Part shown: one piece after another, positions 36,592 through 45,898 of the stretch
Layout: every line of letters begins with the position of its first letter
How positions within the stretch are numbered: position 1 is the stretch's first letter
Origin: Geobacteraceae bacterium
GTDB taxonomy: Bacteria > Desulfobacterota > Desulfuromonadia > Geobacterales > Geobacteraceae
Length of the DNA: 47,536 nucleotides
Assembly: GCA_028683555.1 (NCBI GenBank)
Contig: JAQUHN010000007.1
Span: 1 to 47,536 of the forward strand
Direction: 5' to 3'
The notes under the pieces: generated by a model
The model's database searches: none
Told to the model about the DNA's origin: nothing
What the model saw: the letters and a program-made list of their open reading frames with translations, nothing else
Position numbers and translations under genes: made by a program

Positions 36592-38832
36592 TTATGCTGC
36601 GACAGCATACTGTGCTATCCGCGTCAGTTCATCCAGAGTATACGGTTTGGCAATTGACCCACAGAAGCCGTAGTCACAGAAGTCGGCCATGACAGGATCG
36701 TTGGAGTACCCGCTTGAAGCGATCAATCGGGCATAGGGGTCAAACGCCAGGATATCTTTCGCGCTTTCCCTGCCACCCATCCCGCCTGGTACCGTAAGGT
36801 CCATAATTACAAATGAAAATGGCTTGTTACCTTCTTTGGCCAAGCGGTACTTCCTGACCGCCTCCTCACCGGTGGCGCAGGTCGTTACCTCATAGCCGAG
36901 GTGACCGAGCATTTCGGCGGCAAGTTCCCGGATCACTTCTTCATCGTCCATGACAAGCACCGAGCCTCCGGCAAGAGCTTCATGCTGCGTGACCCCGTCG
37001 CAGATCTCCGACTCGGATGATGCTGTACCGGTGGATGGCAGGTACAGGGTAAATGTCGTCCCTGCGCCGACCTTGGACTGAGCTTCGATATGTCCGCCAT
37101 GCCGGCTGACGATAGAGTGAACAGAGGCAAGACCAAGGCCAAAGCCGCCAGATTTTGTGGTGAAGTAGGGGTCGAATATTTTCTTCCGCACATCTTCCGG
37201 CATACCGCACCCCTCATCGGAGAACAAGAGTTTAACGTAGTCACCGGCGGGCAGCATGAAGCTGTTTTCTCCCTCAAGGGCAATATTCATCCCCTGAACG
37301 GTAATCGTCCCGCCGCCCGGCATCGCTTGCACGGCATTAATGACGATGTTGTTGAACATCTGGCTGACCTGACCTTCATCCGCCTCGATGTCATGAAGAC
37401 AATCGGGGATTTTCAGCATCCCTTTAACGTTTGTGCCCCGTAACGCGAGGGACAGTGATTCTTGCACGATTTTCCCTATCGATACCGTTTTCTTTACCGG
37501 GGCTCCGCCTTTGGCGAAAGTAAGCAACTGGGTGGCGAGCTCGGTTGCCCGGAGTGTCGCCTTTTCGGCATTATCCAGGAGCCTGGCTGATTTTTCCGGT
37601 CTGGCCAGAACCATGCGCGCCATCGAAATGTTTCCCATAATGCCGGTAAGGATATTGTTGAAATCATGTGCTATCCCTCCGGCAAGCACCCCCAGGGATT
37701 CGAGACGTTGGGCGTTGAGCAGCCTGTTCTGCAGGGATTCGCGCTCCGTGATGTCGGTAAAAATGTCGAGTCGCAGATTCCGGGCCAGCTGGGTATTGAC
37801 AATGACATGTCGGTCAGAACCGTCTTTGCAGACAATTATCGATTCTGATGGGTGGATTGTTGCGCCATCGGCAAGGGCTGTATCAATAGCCGCCTCCCGA
37901 CGGGAGGTGAATTTTTCGCGATTGGCCGGATCGGGATAGGCACGGAGAAACCAGTCATCAAGCGTGAGAATTTCGTCGGTATCGTAGCCGAACAACTCAA
38001 TAAAGCAGTTGTTGACATGCTTTATAACGCCGTCGCTGTCGGTCCATCTGACACCGACCGGCATAACGTCAATGAATGCCTTGAGGGTCTTCTCGCTCTC
38101 GTGCAGCACCTGTTCCGCGGTCTTGCGTACCTGATCCTGCCGTGCTTCGGCAAGCGATCGGGTCATTTCGACAATCGAGCGCTTGAGATTTTTCAGTTCG
38201 CCGAAAAAGTCTCCTTCAGGGACACAGGCAGCTTCTGCCTCTCCCGAACTGACCTTCAGGGCATACGATTCAATCGCCTTCAGCGGTTTTATCACTTTTC
38301 TGCGCAGAAGCTGAAAAGGAATAAAAACCAGAAAGGCGTTGAGGGTAACAATGCTAATGATGATGATAATGGCAAAACTGTGCAACGAGCTTTCCATGAA
38401 ACGCGGGGTCATGAAGACCTGCACTGTGCCCACATGGTTGCCGTAGATGACGATCCTTTCCGACTGTGTCAATAAATCCCTGTCCCGAATCTCGCCTTTT
38501 GTCGGGACAACCCGCCACTGCGAGTCCCGCGCAAAGCCCGAGACTCTTTCGCTACCGTCGATCCCGCTAATTGTCACGGCGAAAACTTCATTGTTCCGCA
38601 TGGTGCTTTCGATGATCTTGTCAATCTGCTCGGCATCGAAGTTCCACAGCGGCAGGGCAAGGCTGTTTGCAAGCTGGGAAGTGGTGACGGCAAGTCGAGA
38701 TTCCAGGCGACCGATTTTCTGACTCCGTTCCCAACAATAGTTCGCAACACCGAAGGCGGACAAAACAACGGTGGTAACCGCTACCAGCGTAAAAATTATG
38801 ACTTTTGTAACCGACATATCGAGTCGTTTCAT
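36592..38832 (-). CDS. Hybrid sensor histidine kinase (PAS, HisKA, HATPase, REC)
   Basis: 746-aa membrane kinase. Transmembrane helices at ~7-31 and ~152-176 bracket a ~120-residue periplasmic sensor. HAMP follows, then PAS (~245-365). The HisKA motif VLAGGIAHDFNNILTGIMGN has the phospho-His at ~389; HATPase_c includes FNNIVINAVQAMPGGGTITV, DEGCGMPEDVRKKIFDPYFT and GFGLGLASVHSIV. A C-terminal receiver reads VLVMDDEEVIREL, the acceptor Asp in FVIMDLTVPGGMGG, and KPYTLDELTRI. The first frame Met is a TTG at 38871; the ATG at 38832 has AGGA some way upstream. It is cotranscribed with the solute-binding gene. Confidence 0.9.
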   Translation of the reverse strand: MKRLDMSVTKVIIFTLVAVTTVVLSAFGVANYCWERSQKIGRLESRLAVTTSQLANSLALPLWNFDAEQIDKIIESTMRNNEVFAVTISGIDGSERVSGFARDSQWRVVPTKGEIRDRDLLTQSERIVIYGNHVGTVQVFMTPRFMESSLHSFAIIIIISIVTLNAFLVFIPFQLLRRKVIKPLKAIESYALKVSSGEAEAACVPEGDFFGELKNLKRSIVEMTRSLAEARQDQVRKTAEQVLHESEKTLKAFIDVMPVGVRWTDSDGVIKHVNNCFIELFGYDTDEILTLDDWFLRAYPDPANREKFTSRREAAIDTALADGATIHPSESIIVCKDGSDRHVIVNTQLARNLRLDIFTDITERESLQNRLLNAQRLESLGVLAGGIAHDFNNILTGIMGNISMARMVLARPEKSARLLDNAEKATLRATELATQLLTFAKGGAPVKKTVSIGKIVQESLSLALRGTNVKGMLKIPDCLHDIEADEGQVSQMFNNIVINAVQAMPGGGTITVQGMNIALEGENSFMLPAGDYVKLLFSDEGCGMPEDVRKKIFDPYFTTKSGGFGLGLASVHSIVSRHGGHIEAQSKVGAGTTFTLYLPSTGTASSESEICDGVTQHEALAGGSVLVMDDEEVIRELAAEMLGHLGYEVTTCATGEEAVRKYRLAKEGNKPFSFVIMDLTVPGGMGGRESAKDILAFDPYARLIASSGYSNDPVMADFCDYGFCGSIAKPYTLDELTRIAQYAVAA

Positions 38833-39174
38833 GAGGTTCGGTCCTATTCGATTAGTCTCGCCCGCTGGCAACTGTTCCCGTCCCGGTCAGGTTCATTGAA
38901 CCAACAGGGAAAAACTGACCTCTTTCGAAACACATGCTATACAATTTAGCAACAATATTCAAACTATGCCACAGTGGCTTTGAAAACCATTCACTACCCT
39001 GCTGTTTGAAACGCAGGGGCGGTACATCAATGAGCTATGTTCTTATCGGTACGACCCGGCAACTCTTGAGTTATATTTAATTAATGGCAAGGCGAGCAGA
39101 CAGCTCGTAGGGGATCTGATTTGAAAAGTCAGTTTCCTGGATTTCAGGACTTGACCCTTGTACCCGGCTCCAAC
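38833..39174. other. Intergenic region upstream of the hybrid kinase
   Basis: No gene seen. Contains GGTTCA-T-TGAACC palindrome (38890-38902) and a 6-bp hairpin CCCTGC/GCAGGG (38998-39018). A minus-strand TATAGC near 38940 might be a -10 for the kinase. Confidence 0.35.
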
Positions 39175-40071
39175 TTACTTTTGTATTGTACTGCTATACA
39201 TTGGTGGGAATCCGACGATATCAACGGTCATCGAAGCGACCCTGATATCAGGTACTTCGTGGAAGCAGCTGAGAAGCTCGCGGTGGATCTGTCCTTTCAC
39301 GATTCTGCGGTTTCTCGCTTCAACGATATACCTCAAGGTCAACTCGATCCAGTTGTCCGTCATGGTAATGTAGATAGACGGTTCAACAGGAACTTCATGA
39401 AGGGATGGATATTTCTTTGCCATCTCCTCGAATTCAGCTTGTGCGCCGGCATGAAATGATACCGTCAATTCCTGCCCCTTGGCCAGAATGATCTCGACTG
39501 CACGACGCCAATCACTGTCATAGGTGACAGGGACCATGATCTCGTCCCAAAGGTAACAGGAATGCTGCGTATAGTTGAAAACCGGGTCGGAGAAGACCAC
39601 GCGATTGGCAAGACTTACGACCCTGCCCGTGTACTGGTCGGCTTTTACCCATTCGCCAATCTCCATGACCGTTGTACGCAGCAAACTGATGTCAAGGACG
39701 TCTCCTACCACATTGCCGATTCTTATCCGGTCGCCGATTCTGAAGATGTTGCCGGTAATTATGTTCAGATAGCCTGCGAACGAACCTATTACCTCTTGCG
39801 AAGCGAAGGCTACACCAGCGCCCAGGATCCCGATAATAGTTGCAAAATTACCTCCAAACCCGAATACGATCGATACAATGACCAGTGCGGCCGCAATGTA
39901 CATGCTCTTCCGAACCAGCACACTCACGGTGAGCATTTGCGCCTCATCCTTGATACTTTGCTTGAGGAGCCTGCCTGACAGACGGCTTGCAACCACAGCA
40001 AGGCCGACAACGATCAGTGACACAATGAGTTTCTGCAGTATTCCAAGATAGAGCGGCGGGATGTGATTCAT
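39175..40071 (-). CDS. Small-conductance mechanosensitive channel, MscS family
   Basis: 298-aa inner-membrane protein. Three N-terminal helices are visible (~10-32, ~55-75, ~80-100) with the pore-lining TM3 AIVSIVFGFGGNFATIIGIL-like region GAGVAFASQEVIGSFAGY. The beta domain reads NIFRIGDRIRIGNVVGDVLD, ISLLRTTVMEIGEWVKADQY and RVVSLANRVVFSDPVFNYTQ. It opens under membrane tension to release solutes. ATG at 40071 is chosen for AAGGAG 6 nt upstream. It is minus-strand, unlinked to its neighbours by spacing. Confidence 0.9.
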   Translation of the reverse strand: MNHIPPLYLGILQKLIVSLIVVGLAVVASRLSGRLLKQSIKDEAQMLTVSVLVRKSMYIAAALVIVSIVFGFGGNFATIIGILGAGVAFASQEVIGSFAGYLNIITGNIFRIGDRIRIGNVVGDVLDISLLRTTVMEIGEWVKADQYTGRVVSLANRVVFSDPVFNYTQHSCYLWDEIMVPVTYDSDWRRAVEIILAKGQELTVSFHAGAQAEFEEMAKKYPSLHEVPVEPSIYITMTDNWIELTLRYIVEARNRRIVKGQIHRELLSCFHEVPDIRVASMTVDIVGFPPMYSSTIQK

Positions 40072-40312
40072 AGGTATCTCCTTGCCATCATTATATCTGA
40101 AGAATTGAGCCCTGCCCGCTGTTGCCGTGTAGTACCGGCAGGTTGGTGATAAAACGTTATGCAGACGGGTGGAGGCAAGGCGCATGGAGTGCAGAACCGA
40201 GACACATCACCTAGACAAGGCGCGAGTACCAACACCGCGTAACACAGCACACGGTCGCTGCCGCAGGTTTCAGCAACCTGCTACTAGCCCGTCCATACAC
40301 AGCATCACTGAT

Positions 40313-40340
40313 ACTATACAAGAAGAAACAAGGGGGACAA
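40313..40340 (-). promoter_or_regulatory. Putative promoter of the MscS gene
   Basis: Minus strand TTGTCC (40340-40335), 16-nt spacer, TATAGT (40318-40313). It would give a leader of about 240 nt before the MscS start. Confidence 0.5.
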
Positions 40341-40664
40341 GTTTCGGTTATTTGCGGAGAAGAAACGGGGAAGTGAGCCGGGCAATGCCGGGTTGCAGAG
40401 AGGATTGAGGACAGCACAGGAAGTCGTTATCCGGGCATGGTGAAATATTCGTGAAGCGTGGAAGTTTTCAGGCAAATCGGCGCAGCGGAGCTGTTCGGGG
40501 CATCATAATGCAGGGAAGCTTCCCCATTTTCCTAACCCGGAATACAGGGAAGTATCCCTAGTGCCGCAAGGGCTACAATCACCACAAAATGTACTGTGCA
40601 GCCCCTCTTGTGATCCACATGCGTTACGGGAATCGACAAAACGACTACGGGTCGGTTTCTTTTG
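40341..40664. other. Noncoding spacer
   Basis: No gene supported. On the minus strand it lies just after the GH64-like gene; a small hairpin CGAC-CCGTA-GTCG followed by TTTT at 40635-40650 is a weak candidate terminator. Confidence 0.35.
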
Positions 40665-41627
40665 CTACTGGTCGTGAGGGTAGATTGTGATCGTGCAGGT
40701 CGTACTGTCAGGGACCCAGGTGAACTCGCCGGAGGCATTATCATTGGGATAGCAGAAGAAGCCATATTTACCGTTCGAGTCGGCTGTTGCAGCGCTATGC
40801 AGAGCTTTGACATACCCGGTGTCGGAAGGGCTTGGGTTGGAACCGCCGCTCAAAGTCTGCCAGCCAGCCCAATTGGTGTAACTACTGCCAAAAAGCTGAT
40901 TCCCACCCACAGGCAAACTGGCCCAAAATGCATTGTATGAATCTGGAACCCAATTACCACCGACAGCAGGCCAGACTTTATTCGGTCCGATGATGCGGTC
41001 CATATTCGCCGGATAATCAGCGCTGTTCCAGACCGTATTAACCGTGGCGGGCCAGATAAGAGCATCCCATTGATAATCCGTTTGTTGTTTCAGTGCATTC
41101 TTGACCGCAGTGAGGCTGGTAAATCCGTATTCGAATCCCGATACACAGCCGGTGTAGGCGCTTGGCACATTGGAAAAAGTTACGGTGATCGGGTAGGAAT
41201 ATTCATCGATGTAGGAGAGATCAACGGTATATCTCGAAAAGGCCGGTTCATAAAGGTATTCCATGAAAGAGTAGGTTGCCGTCGCATTCGAGTTATAGTT
41301 GAAGGCATCAGGCGCCGTGCCCTGCTCGATGGTGCTTGTGAGGCGTGAATTCGAAAAATAGATCCTCATTTCCGGGTTGGTCAGCAGCGGAAGCTGAAGT
41401 GTCTGGCCGGCTTGAAGCGTAATCGGCTGAGTTGCGGTCTGCTCCTGGTATGGGTAATTGTACACATACAAGGTGTCCTCGGTGGTATTATTTATGGTGA
41501 ACTGGACAGTCGTTCCTCCTGTCAGCCCAACATATGTTCCGACAGCCCCCCCGTCATTGCCGCCACAGGAGACCAGGCTGAAAATCGCCATGAGCAATGT
41601 TACGGATAACAGAATTTTTGCCAGCAT
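40665..41627 (-). CDS. Lipoprotein with GH64/thaumatin-like fold features
   Basis: 320-aa predicted lipoprotein: MLAKILLSVTLLMAIFSLVS then lipobox Cys (SLVSCGG). The body recalls the GH64 beta-1,3-glucanase/thaumatin-like superfamily: NTTEDTLYVYNYPY, EMRIYFSNSRLTSTIEQGTA, FMEYLYEPAFSRYTVDLSYI and YSYPITVTFSNVPSAYTG, followed by AVKNALKQQTDYQWDALIWP and NPSPSDTGYVKALHSAATAD. Catalytic acids cannot be confirmed, so a sugar-binding or structural role is possible. ATG at 41627 is supported by GGGGGTGG. It lies 300 nt downstream of the M28 peptidase gene. Confidence 0.65.
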   Translation of the reverse strand: MLAKILLSVTLLMAIFSLVSCGGNDGGAVGTYVGLTGGTTVQFTINNTTEDTLYVYNYPYQEQTATQPITLQAGQTLQLPLLTNPEMRIYFSNSRLTSTIEQGTAPDAFNYNSNATATYSFMEYLYEPAFSRYTVDLSYIDEYSYPITVTFSNVPSAYTGCVSGFEYGFTSLTAVKNALKQQTDYQWDALIWPATVNTVWNSADYPANMDRIIGPNKVWPAVGGNWVPDSYNAFWASLPVGGNQLFGSSYTNWAGWQTLSGGSNPSPSDTGYVKALHSAATADSNGKYGFFCYPNDNASGEFTWVPDSTTCTITIYPHDQ

Positions 41628-41927
41628 AAGTCCACCCCCATACCTGACACTATTTGAGATAATCCTGACCGGATAAATTGGCCGCAGATTCTTCAATCCA
41701 CGGCAGGCAGCAACGACATAGCACACCGTGCCGTCGCGTCCACCAGTGAAACATGTCTCCGAAATGCAACCGAAAGGTACTCTTCTATCTATCGGTTGCA
41801 TGGCGAAAAACTAAATTTTCCGTAGTAGCACGGCAGCGGACCGATTAACCATAACCATGAAATATCCACGTTCATATGGGGTCAAGCCCTGCCGCCATAT
41901 GACCCTTTCACGTTATCGTCAACTGGC
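41628..41927. other. Spacer between peptidase and GH64-like genes
   Basis: No gene. AT-rich patches at 41640-41660 and 41810-41830 are plausible promoter positions for the lipoprotein gene, but no clear hexamers. Confidence 0.3.
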
Positions 41928-43520
41928 TCAACGGGATGCACGATACATCCGGTCTTTGTGATATCTGTCCCGAGAAGTTTTGACCGTTTCCACCGTGACC
42001 GCATGCTTTGAAACATTGGCGCGTGATGAATCCAAAAGTGCCGTGACCTTTCTGTCGCCAAAGTATTGGGCAAAATGGGCGATGGCCCGAGCATTTTCGG
42101 TAAATATCCGGGTATTCATATTGGTAACCGTATCGCAGGCGGCATGGTAACAGCTGTCATATGGTTCGCCGGCGGTGCCGCCAAAAAGTAACGCTTCCGC
42201 TTCGGTTTTCTTCCCATCCAATTCTGTAAACAAACCGCCAAAGGGGATTCCACGGTCTGCGAAAGCCTGATAGTCGGTGCTGCCGGTCAAGGGAGTCGGC
42301 TTGGTCGGCAGGTTGTTGGCATGAAAGTAATCGAGCAGTACCCGTTCAATGGTTCCCGACCCTGCCGGTGTTGTTGCGTAGCGATTGCTCGGATCATCCA
42401 TCGTATCGGAAAGATCACTGTCTTCAACCCCTCTGACGAAATTATGGGATGCGATGCAATCGACATTAAGGTACAGGGCGATAGTGCGCAATTCCTCAGG
42501 GGAAAGAGTGTCGAGATAGTGCTGGGAGCCCACTGTGCCGACTTCTTCCGCACCCCACCAGGCAAATCGAATTTTATTTTTCGGCGTGTATCCGCTGAGG
42601 CCCAACTGACGGGAAACTTCAAGCAGCGCGGCGGTGCCTGAGCCGTTATCATTGATGCCCGGCCCTTCAATCACCGAATCAAGGTGCGCCCCTATGAGAA
42701 CCACCTGATCGCTTCTTCCGGCGACGGTTTCGGCGAACAGGTTATACGTTGAAGCAATGGCGTTAATACCATTCACGGCAACCCGTAACGTAGTCGCTGA
42801 TCCGGCAGCATACCGATCATACAACGTTTTGCCCAGCTCGTAGCGAATCCCGACGACCGGTATTCCCATGGTGAGATCGGCAGACAGGGTGCCAACTATG
42901 GCATCGGTTCTCCCCTCCTGGCCCTCGTTGAATAACAGCACGGCAACCGCTCCCCGGGATTCCGCATTCAAGGCCTTGGTACTGAAATCACAAGTCCCAC
43001 GCTGAATAACGGCAATCTTTCCGGCCACGTCAACACCTTCAAAATCGGCGCTTTCACATCCATCCGTTGAGGTATTGGGCTCCACGCCGGGAGGAAAATC
43101 CGGGGTGACAAAGACGATTTCAGCGCTAACATCGCCAATTCCGGAATAGGCTATGGTTTGGTAGTCGGTTCCCCAGACATAGACTTCCTGTTCCGGTGAA
43201 ACCATCGACAGCACCGGATTTTGGGTTTCAAAAAAATTACGGTATTCGAAGCGCTGCTCCCAGACTCTCAAGCCAGTGCCACGCAAGCGGTCTTTAATGT
43301 AATCCATGGCCTGAAGGTACCCCGGAGAATTTGAGGAGCGACTCAATGCATTGCCGAGAGATATGTTTTCCAAAACCTGAGCATGGCCAACAAGTGCCTC
43401 ACTGGAAATCGTTTTATCCAGTTCGAGAACCGGTGTTGCCTTTTGACCGTCACAGGCAGCGAAAAACAATGTCGAGGTCAATGTGATAACAATCGCGCAA
43501 AACATTCGGGTACATTTCAT
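41928..43520 (-). CDS. M28-family aminopeptidase lipoprotein with PA domain
   Basis: 530-aa predicted lipoprotein metallopeptidase. Signal FCAIVITLTSTLFFAAC ends in the lipobox. A PA domain occurs at ~170-260 (VDVAGKIAVIQRGTCDFSTK). The M28 zinc site reads LIGAHLDSVIEGPGINDNGS (first His, then Asp), WWGAEEVGTVGSQHYL (catalytic Glu pair), LNVDCIASHNF, and a late YHAACDT. All five metal/catalytic positions expected for a di-zinc aminopeptidase are visible. It probably trims peptides at the cell surface. ATG at 43520 has AAGGAGATG 5 nt upstream; the open frame extends 31 codons more. Confidence 0.9.
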   Translation of the reverse strand: MKCTRMFCAIVITLTSTLFFAACDGQKATPVLELDKTISSEALVGHAQVLENISLGNALSRSSNSPGYLQAMDYIKDRLRGTGLRVWEQRFEYRNFFETQNPVLSMVSPEQEVYVWGTDYQTIAYSGIGDVSAEIVFVTPDFPPGVEPNTSTDGCESADFEGVDVAGKIAVIQRGTCDFSTKALNAESRGAVAVLLFNEGQEGRTDAIVGTLSADLTMGIPVVGIRYELGKTLYDRYAAGSATTLRVAVNGINAIASTYNLFAETVAGRSDQVVLIGAHLDSVIEGPGINDNGSGTAALLEVSRQLGLSGYTPKNKIRFAWWGAEEVGTVGSQHYLDTLSPEELRTIALYLNVDCIASHNFVRGVEDSDLSDTMDDPSNRYATTPAGSGTIERVLLDYFHANNLPTKPTPLTGSTDYQAFADRGIPFGGLFTELDGKKTEAEALLFGGTAGEPYDSCYHAACDTVTNMNTRIFTENARAIAHFAQYFGDRKVTALLDSSRANVSKHAVTVETVKTSRDRYHKDRMYRASR

Positions 43521-43603
43521 TGCATCTCCTTTAATAAAATAACTGCATGGTACCATACTGCAAAACAGGGATAGATCTATTCCTGTTTCCTTCTGCTGGT
43601 ATT

Positions 43604-43783
43604 TAGTTTCCATCCGGAAACCCCGGATTTGAAACTATTGGTTTTCAATTCGGAAACGAGGTATTTTTGTCCTGGCAAGGAAATCAAGGAGTTGCGCGGA
43701 GGCGTACCCAGGGTACGCCGCACAAGCAAGCCCGCGAATTGACACAGCCAGGGCGAAAAAGAACCGTTTCCGGATGAAAACTA
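43604..43783. mobile_element. 180-bp MITE-like element with 18-bp terminal inverted repeats
   Basis: Left end TAGTTTCCATCCGGAAAC (43604-43621); right end GTTTCCGGATGAAAACTA (43766-43783), whose reverse complement differs by one base. A central palindrome GGCGTACCC-A-GGGTACGCC is at 43701-43719. It carries no gene. A partial second copy lies at 43906-43988. Confidence 0.75.
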
Positions 43784-43822
43784 TTTATATATTTCAAGAA
43801 CGTACCCTTGACCTCTCTTGAC
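43784..43822. repeat. RAYT-flank-like repeat next to the MITE
   Basis: The 39 bases beginning with TTATATATTTCAAGAACG resemble 46905-46942, which abuts the decayed RAYT gene. It lies directly beyond the right MITE end. Confidence 0.55.
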
Positions 43823-43905
43823 CGCCAAGTTACCGCAAAAAAACTTCGATTTCCGGTTTTTTTGAATCAAACCGGTTCCATACATTATCAACATTTGCTA
43901 TATAG

Positions 43906-43988
43906 AGTTTTCATTCGGAAACTCCGGATGTGAAACGAGCGTTTTCCAATCAGGAAACGAGGATTTTTTTGTCCTGACAAGGAAATCA
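43906..43988. repeat. Truncated second copy of the MITE left part
   Basis: About 80-85% identical to 43606-43686: shares CGGAAAC-TCCGGAT, GGAAACGAGG and TTGTCCTGACAAGGAAATCA. It ends abruptly before the central palindrome. The cstA start is 65 nt further. Confidence 0.7.
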
Positions 43989-44052
43989 TCCGGCAAGCAA
44001 ATCCGTCCCGCCCCTATCCGGTTTCGTCTTCGTCAAACAAGAGGTTTGATTT

Positions 44053-45897
44053 ATGAGTGTAATGTACCTGTTGATGTCCGCTCTCTGTGTCTTTGCCTTG
44101 GCATACCGCTACTACTCGGCTTTCATTGCCGCCAGAGTGCTGATGCTCGACGACCGGAACGTTACGCCGGCCGTTACCTGTAATGACGGAAAGGACTATG
44201 TCCCGACGAACAAGTGGGTTGTTTTCGGCCATCACTTTGCCGCCATTGCGGGAGCGGGACCGCTGATCGGCCCAACGTTGGCCGCTCAGTATGGTTGGGG
44301 CCCAGGATTTTTCTGGATCCTCTTGGGATCGGTTTTTGCCGGAAGCGTCCACGATATGGTCATTCTTTTTGCATCGGTCCGCCACCAGGGGCAATCCCTG
44401 TCGGTTATCGCGAAAAGGGACGTGAGCAGGCTTACCGGCCTGACTACCGCCTTCGTTACCCTGTTTATCATCATCGTCGCCCTGGCAGGTCTCGCCGTCG
44501 CCGTCGCGAATGCACTCTACAACAACCCCTGGGGGGTTTTTACCATCGGCATGACGATTCCCATTGCCATGATTGTCGGTGTTTACATGTTCAGGATCAG
44601 GCCGGGCGCGATCCTGTCCGGCACAGTCTTCGGCGTTTTGGCCGTGCTTGCCGCCGTGTATTTCGGGGCGCCTGTCGCGGAGTCGTCTATTGCCGGGTGG
44701 TTCACGTTCAGCAAAGAGAGTCTTTCGATCATGCTGCCGATCTACGGTTTCTGCGCAGCGGCGCTGCCGGTATGGCTGCTCCTTACGCCACGGGATTATC
44801 TCAGTACCTACATGAAGATCGCGGTTATCGGGGGACTGGCACTCGGGCTGTTCCTGGTTAATCCCACCGTTAAGATGCCCTTTCTGACCCAATTCGTTAA
44901 CGGCGGCGGGCCGATCATCCCCGGGCCGGTGTGGCCCTACGTGTTCATCACCATCGCCTGCGGCGCCATTTCCGGGTTCCATGCCCTGATCGGTTCCGGC
45001 ACGACCCCCAAGATGCTGGAAAAGGAAGCCCAGATTCGCATGGTAGGATACGGCGCCATGCTGACCGAGGCTTTCGTCGGCTTGATGGCACTCCTGGCGG
45101 CCGTCAGCCTGATCCCCAACGACTACTTTGCCATCAACACATCGTCAGCGGCCTTTGCCAAGCTCAACATGCCGGTGAAAGACCTGCCGGAGCTATGCCG
45201 ACTCGTCGGGCTCGATGTCGCCCACCGGCCCGGGGGGGCAATCTCCCTGGCTGTCGGCATGTCGTTCATCTTCTCGAATGTCGGCGAAGGACTGCGGCAC
45301 ACGATGAAATACTGGTTCCAGTTCATCATCATGTTCGAGGCGCTGTTCATTCTGACAACGATAGATGCGGGGACCCGGGTGGCGCGCTACATATTGCAGG
45401 ATATCCTGGGCCACCTCTATGAACCGTTCAAGCGGACGGACTGGGTGCCCGGCATAATTCTCACCAGCGGTGCAGTGTCCTTTGCCTGGGGCTATATCCT
45501 CTATACCGGGGACGTCTCATCTATCTGGCCCATGTTCGGCGTCACGAATCAGACGCTGGCTTCGTTGGCCCTGGCCATCGGCACAACGATCATACTCCGG
45601 ATTGCCACGAACAAGCTTTACGCCCTTGTTACCGCTGTGCCATGCGTCTTTGTAACCGTAACGACGTTCGTCGCAGGGTTCATGAACATCAAACTCTACC
45701 TGGCGAAAGGCATGATGCTCAACACCGTTCTCAGCATCGTCATAATTGCCCTCGTGACGATCGTTATCGTGGACAATGTTCGCGTCTGGAGAAAACTCCT
45801 CAAAACGGAAAAACCGCTCGGTATGAACGACGAACGGGGGAGAATCTACTGCCCGGTGGTACCCCCGCATGCACCTGATGATCTGCCGCTGGCGTGA
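44053..45897 (+). CDS. cstA: CstA-family carbon-starvation/peptide-pyruvate transporter
   Basis: Polytopic inner-membrane protein, 614 aa, about 16 hydrophobic segments. The N-terminal CstA block contains KDYVPTNKWVVFGHHFAAIA, GAGPLIGPTLAAQYGWGPGF, GSVHDMVILFASVRHQGQSL, then HALIGSGTTPKMLEKEAQIR and GGAISLAVGMSFIFSNVGEG, all family signatures. It imports small carbon sources such as peptides or pyruvate. It is shorter than E. coli CstA (~700 aa), a common form in deltaproteobacteria. GAGG lies 8 nt before the ATG. It ends 1 nt from the convergent nitroreductase. Confidence 0.94.
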   Translation: MSVMYLLMSALCVFALAYRYYSAFIAARVLMLDDRNVTPAVTCNDGKDYVPTNKWVVFGHHFAAIAGAGPLIGPTLAAQYGWGPGFFWILLGSVFAGSVHDMVILFASVRHQGQSLSVIAKRDVSRLTGLTTAFVTLFIIIVALAGLAVAVANALYNNPWGVFTIGMTIPIAMIVGVYMFRIRPGAILSGTVFGVLAVLAAVYFGAPVAESSIAGWFTFSKESLSIMLPIYGFCAAALPVWLLLTPRDYLSTYMKIAVIGGLALGLFLVNPTVKMPFLTQFVNGGGPIIPGPVWPYVFITIACGAISGFHALIGSGTTPKMLEKEAQIRMVGYGAMLTEAFVGLMALLAAVSLIPNDYFAINTSSAAFAKLNMPVKDLPELCRLVGLDVAHRPGGAISLAVGMSFIFSNVGEGLRHTMKYWFQFIIMFEALFILTTIDAGTRVARYILQDILGHLYEPFKRTDWVPGIILTSGAVSFAWGYILYTGDVSSIWPMFGVTNQTLASLALAIGTTIILRIATNKLYALVTAVPCVFVTVTTFVAGFMNIKLYLAKGMMLNTVLSIVIIALVTIVIVDNVRVWRKLLKTEKPLGMNDERGRIYCPVVPPHAPDDLPLA

Positions 45898-45898
45898 T

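Noticed and set aside
40169-40408. 79-aa plus-strand frame
   Set aside because: No ribosome site; overlaps the mscS promoter region; basic low-complexity composition.
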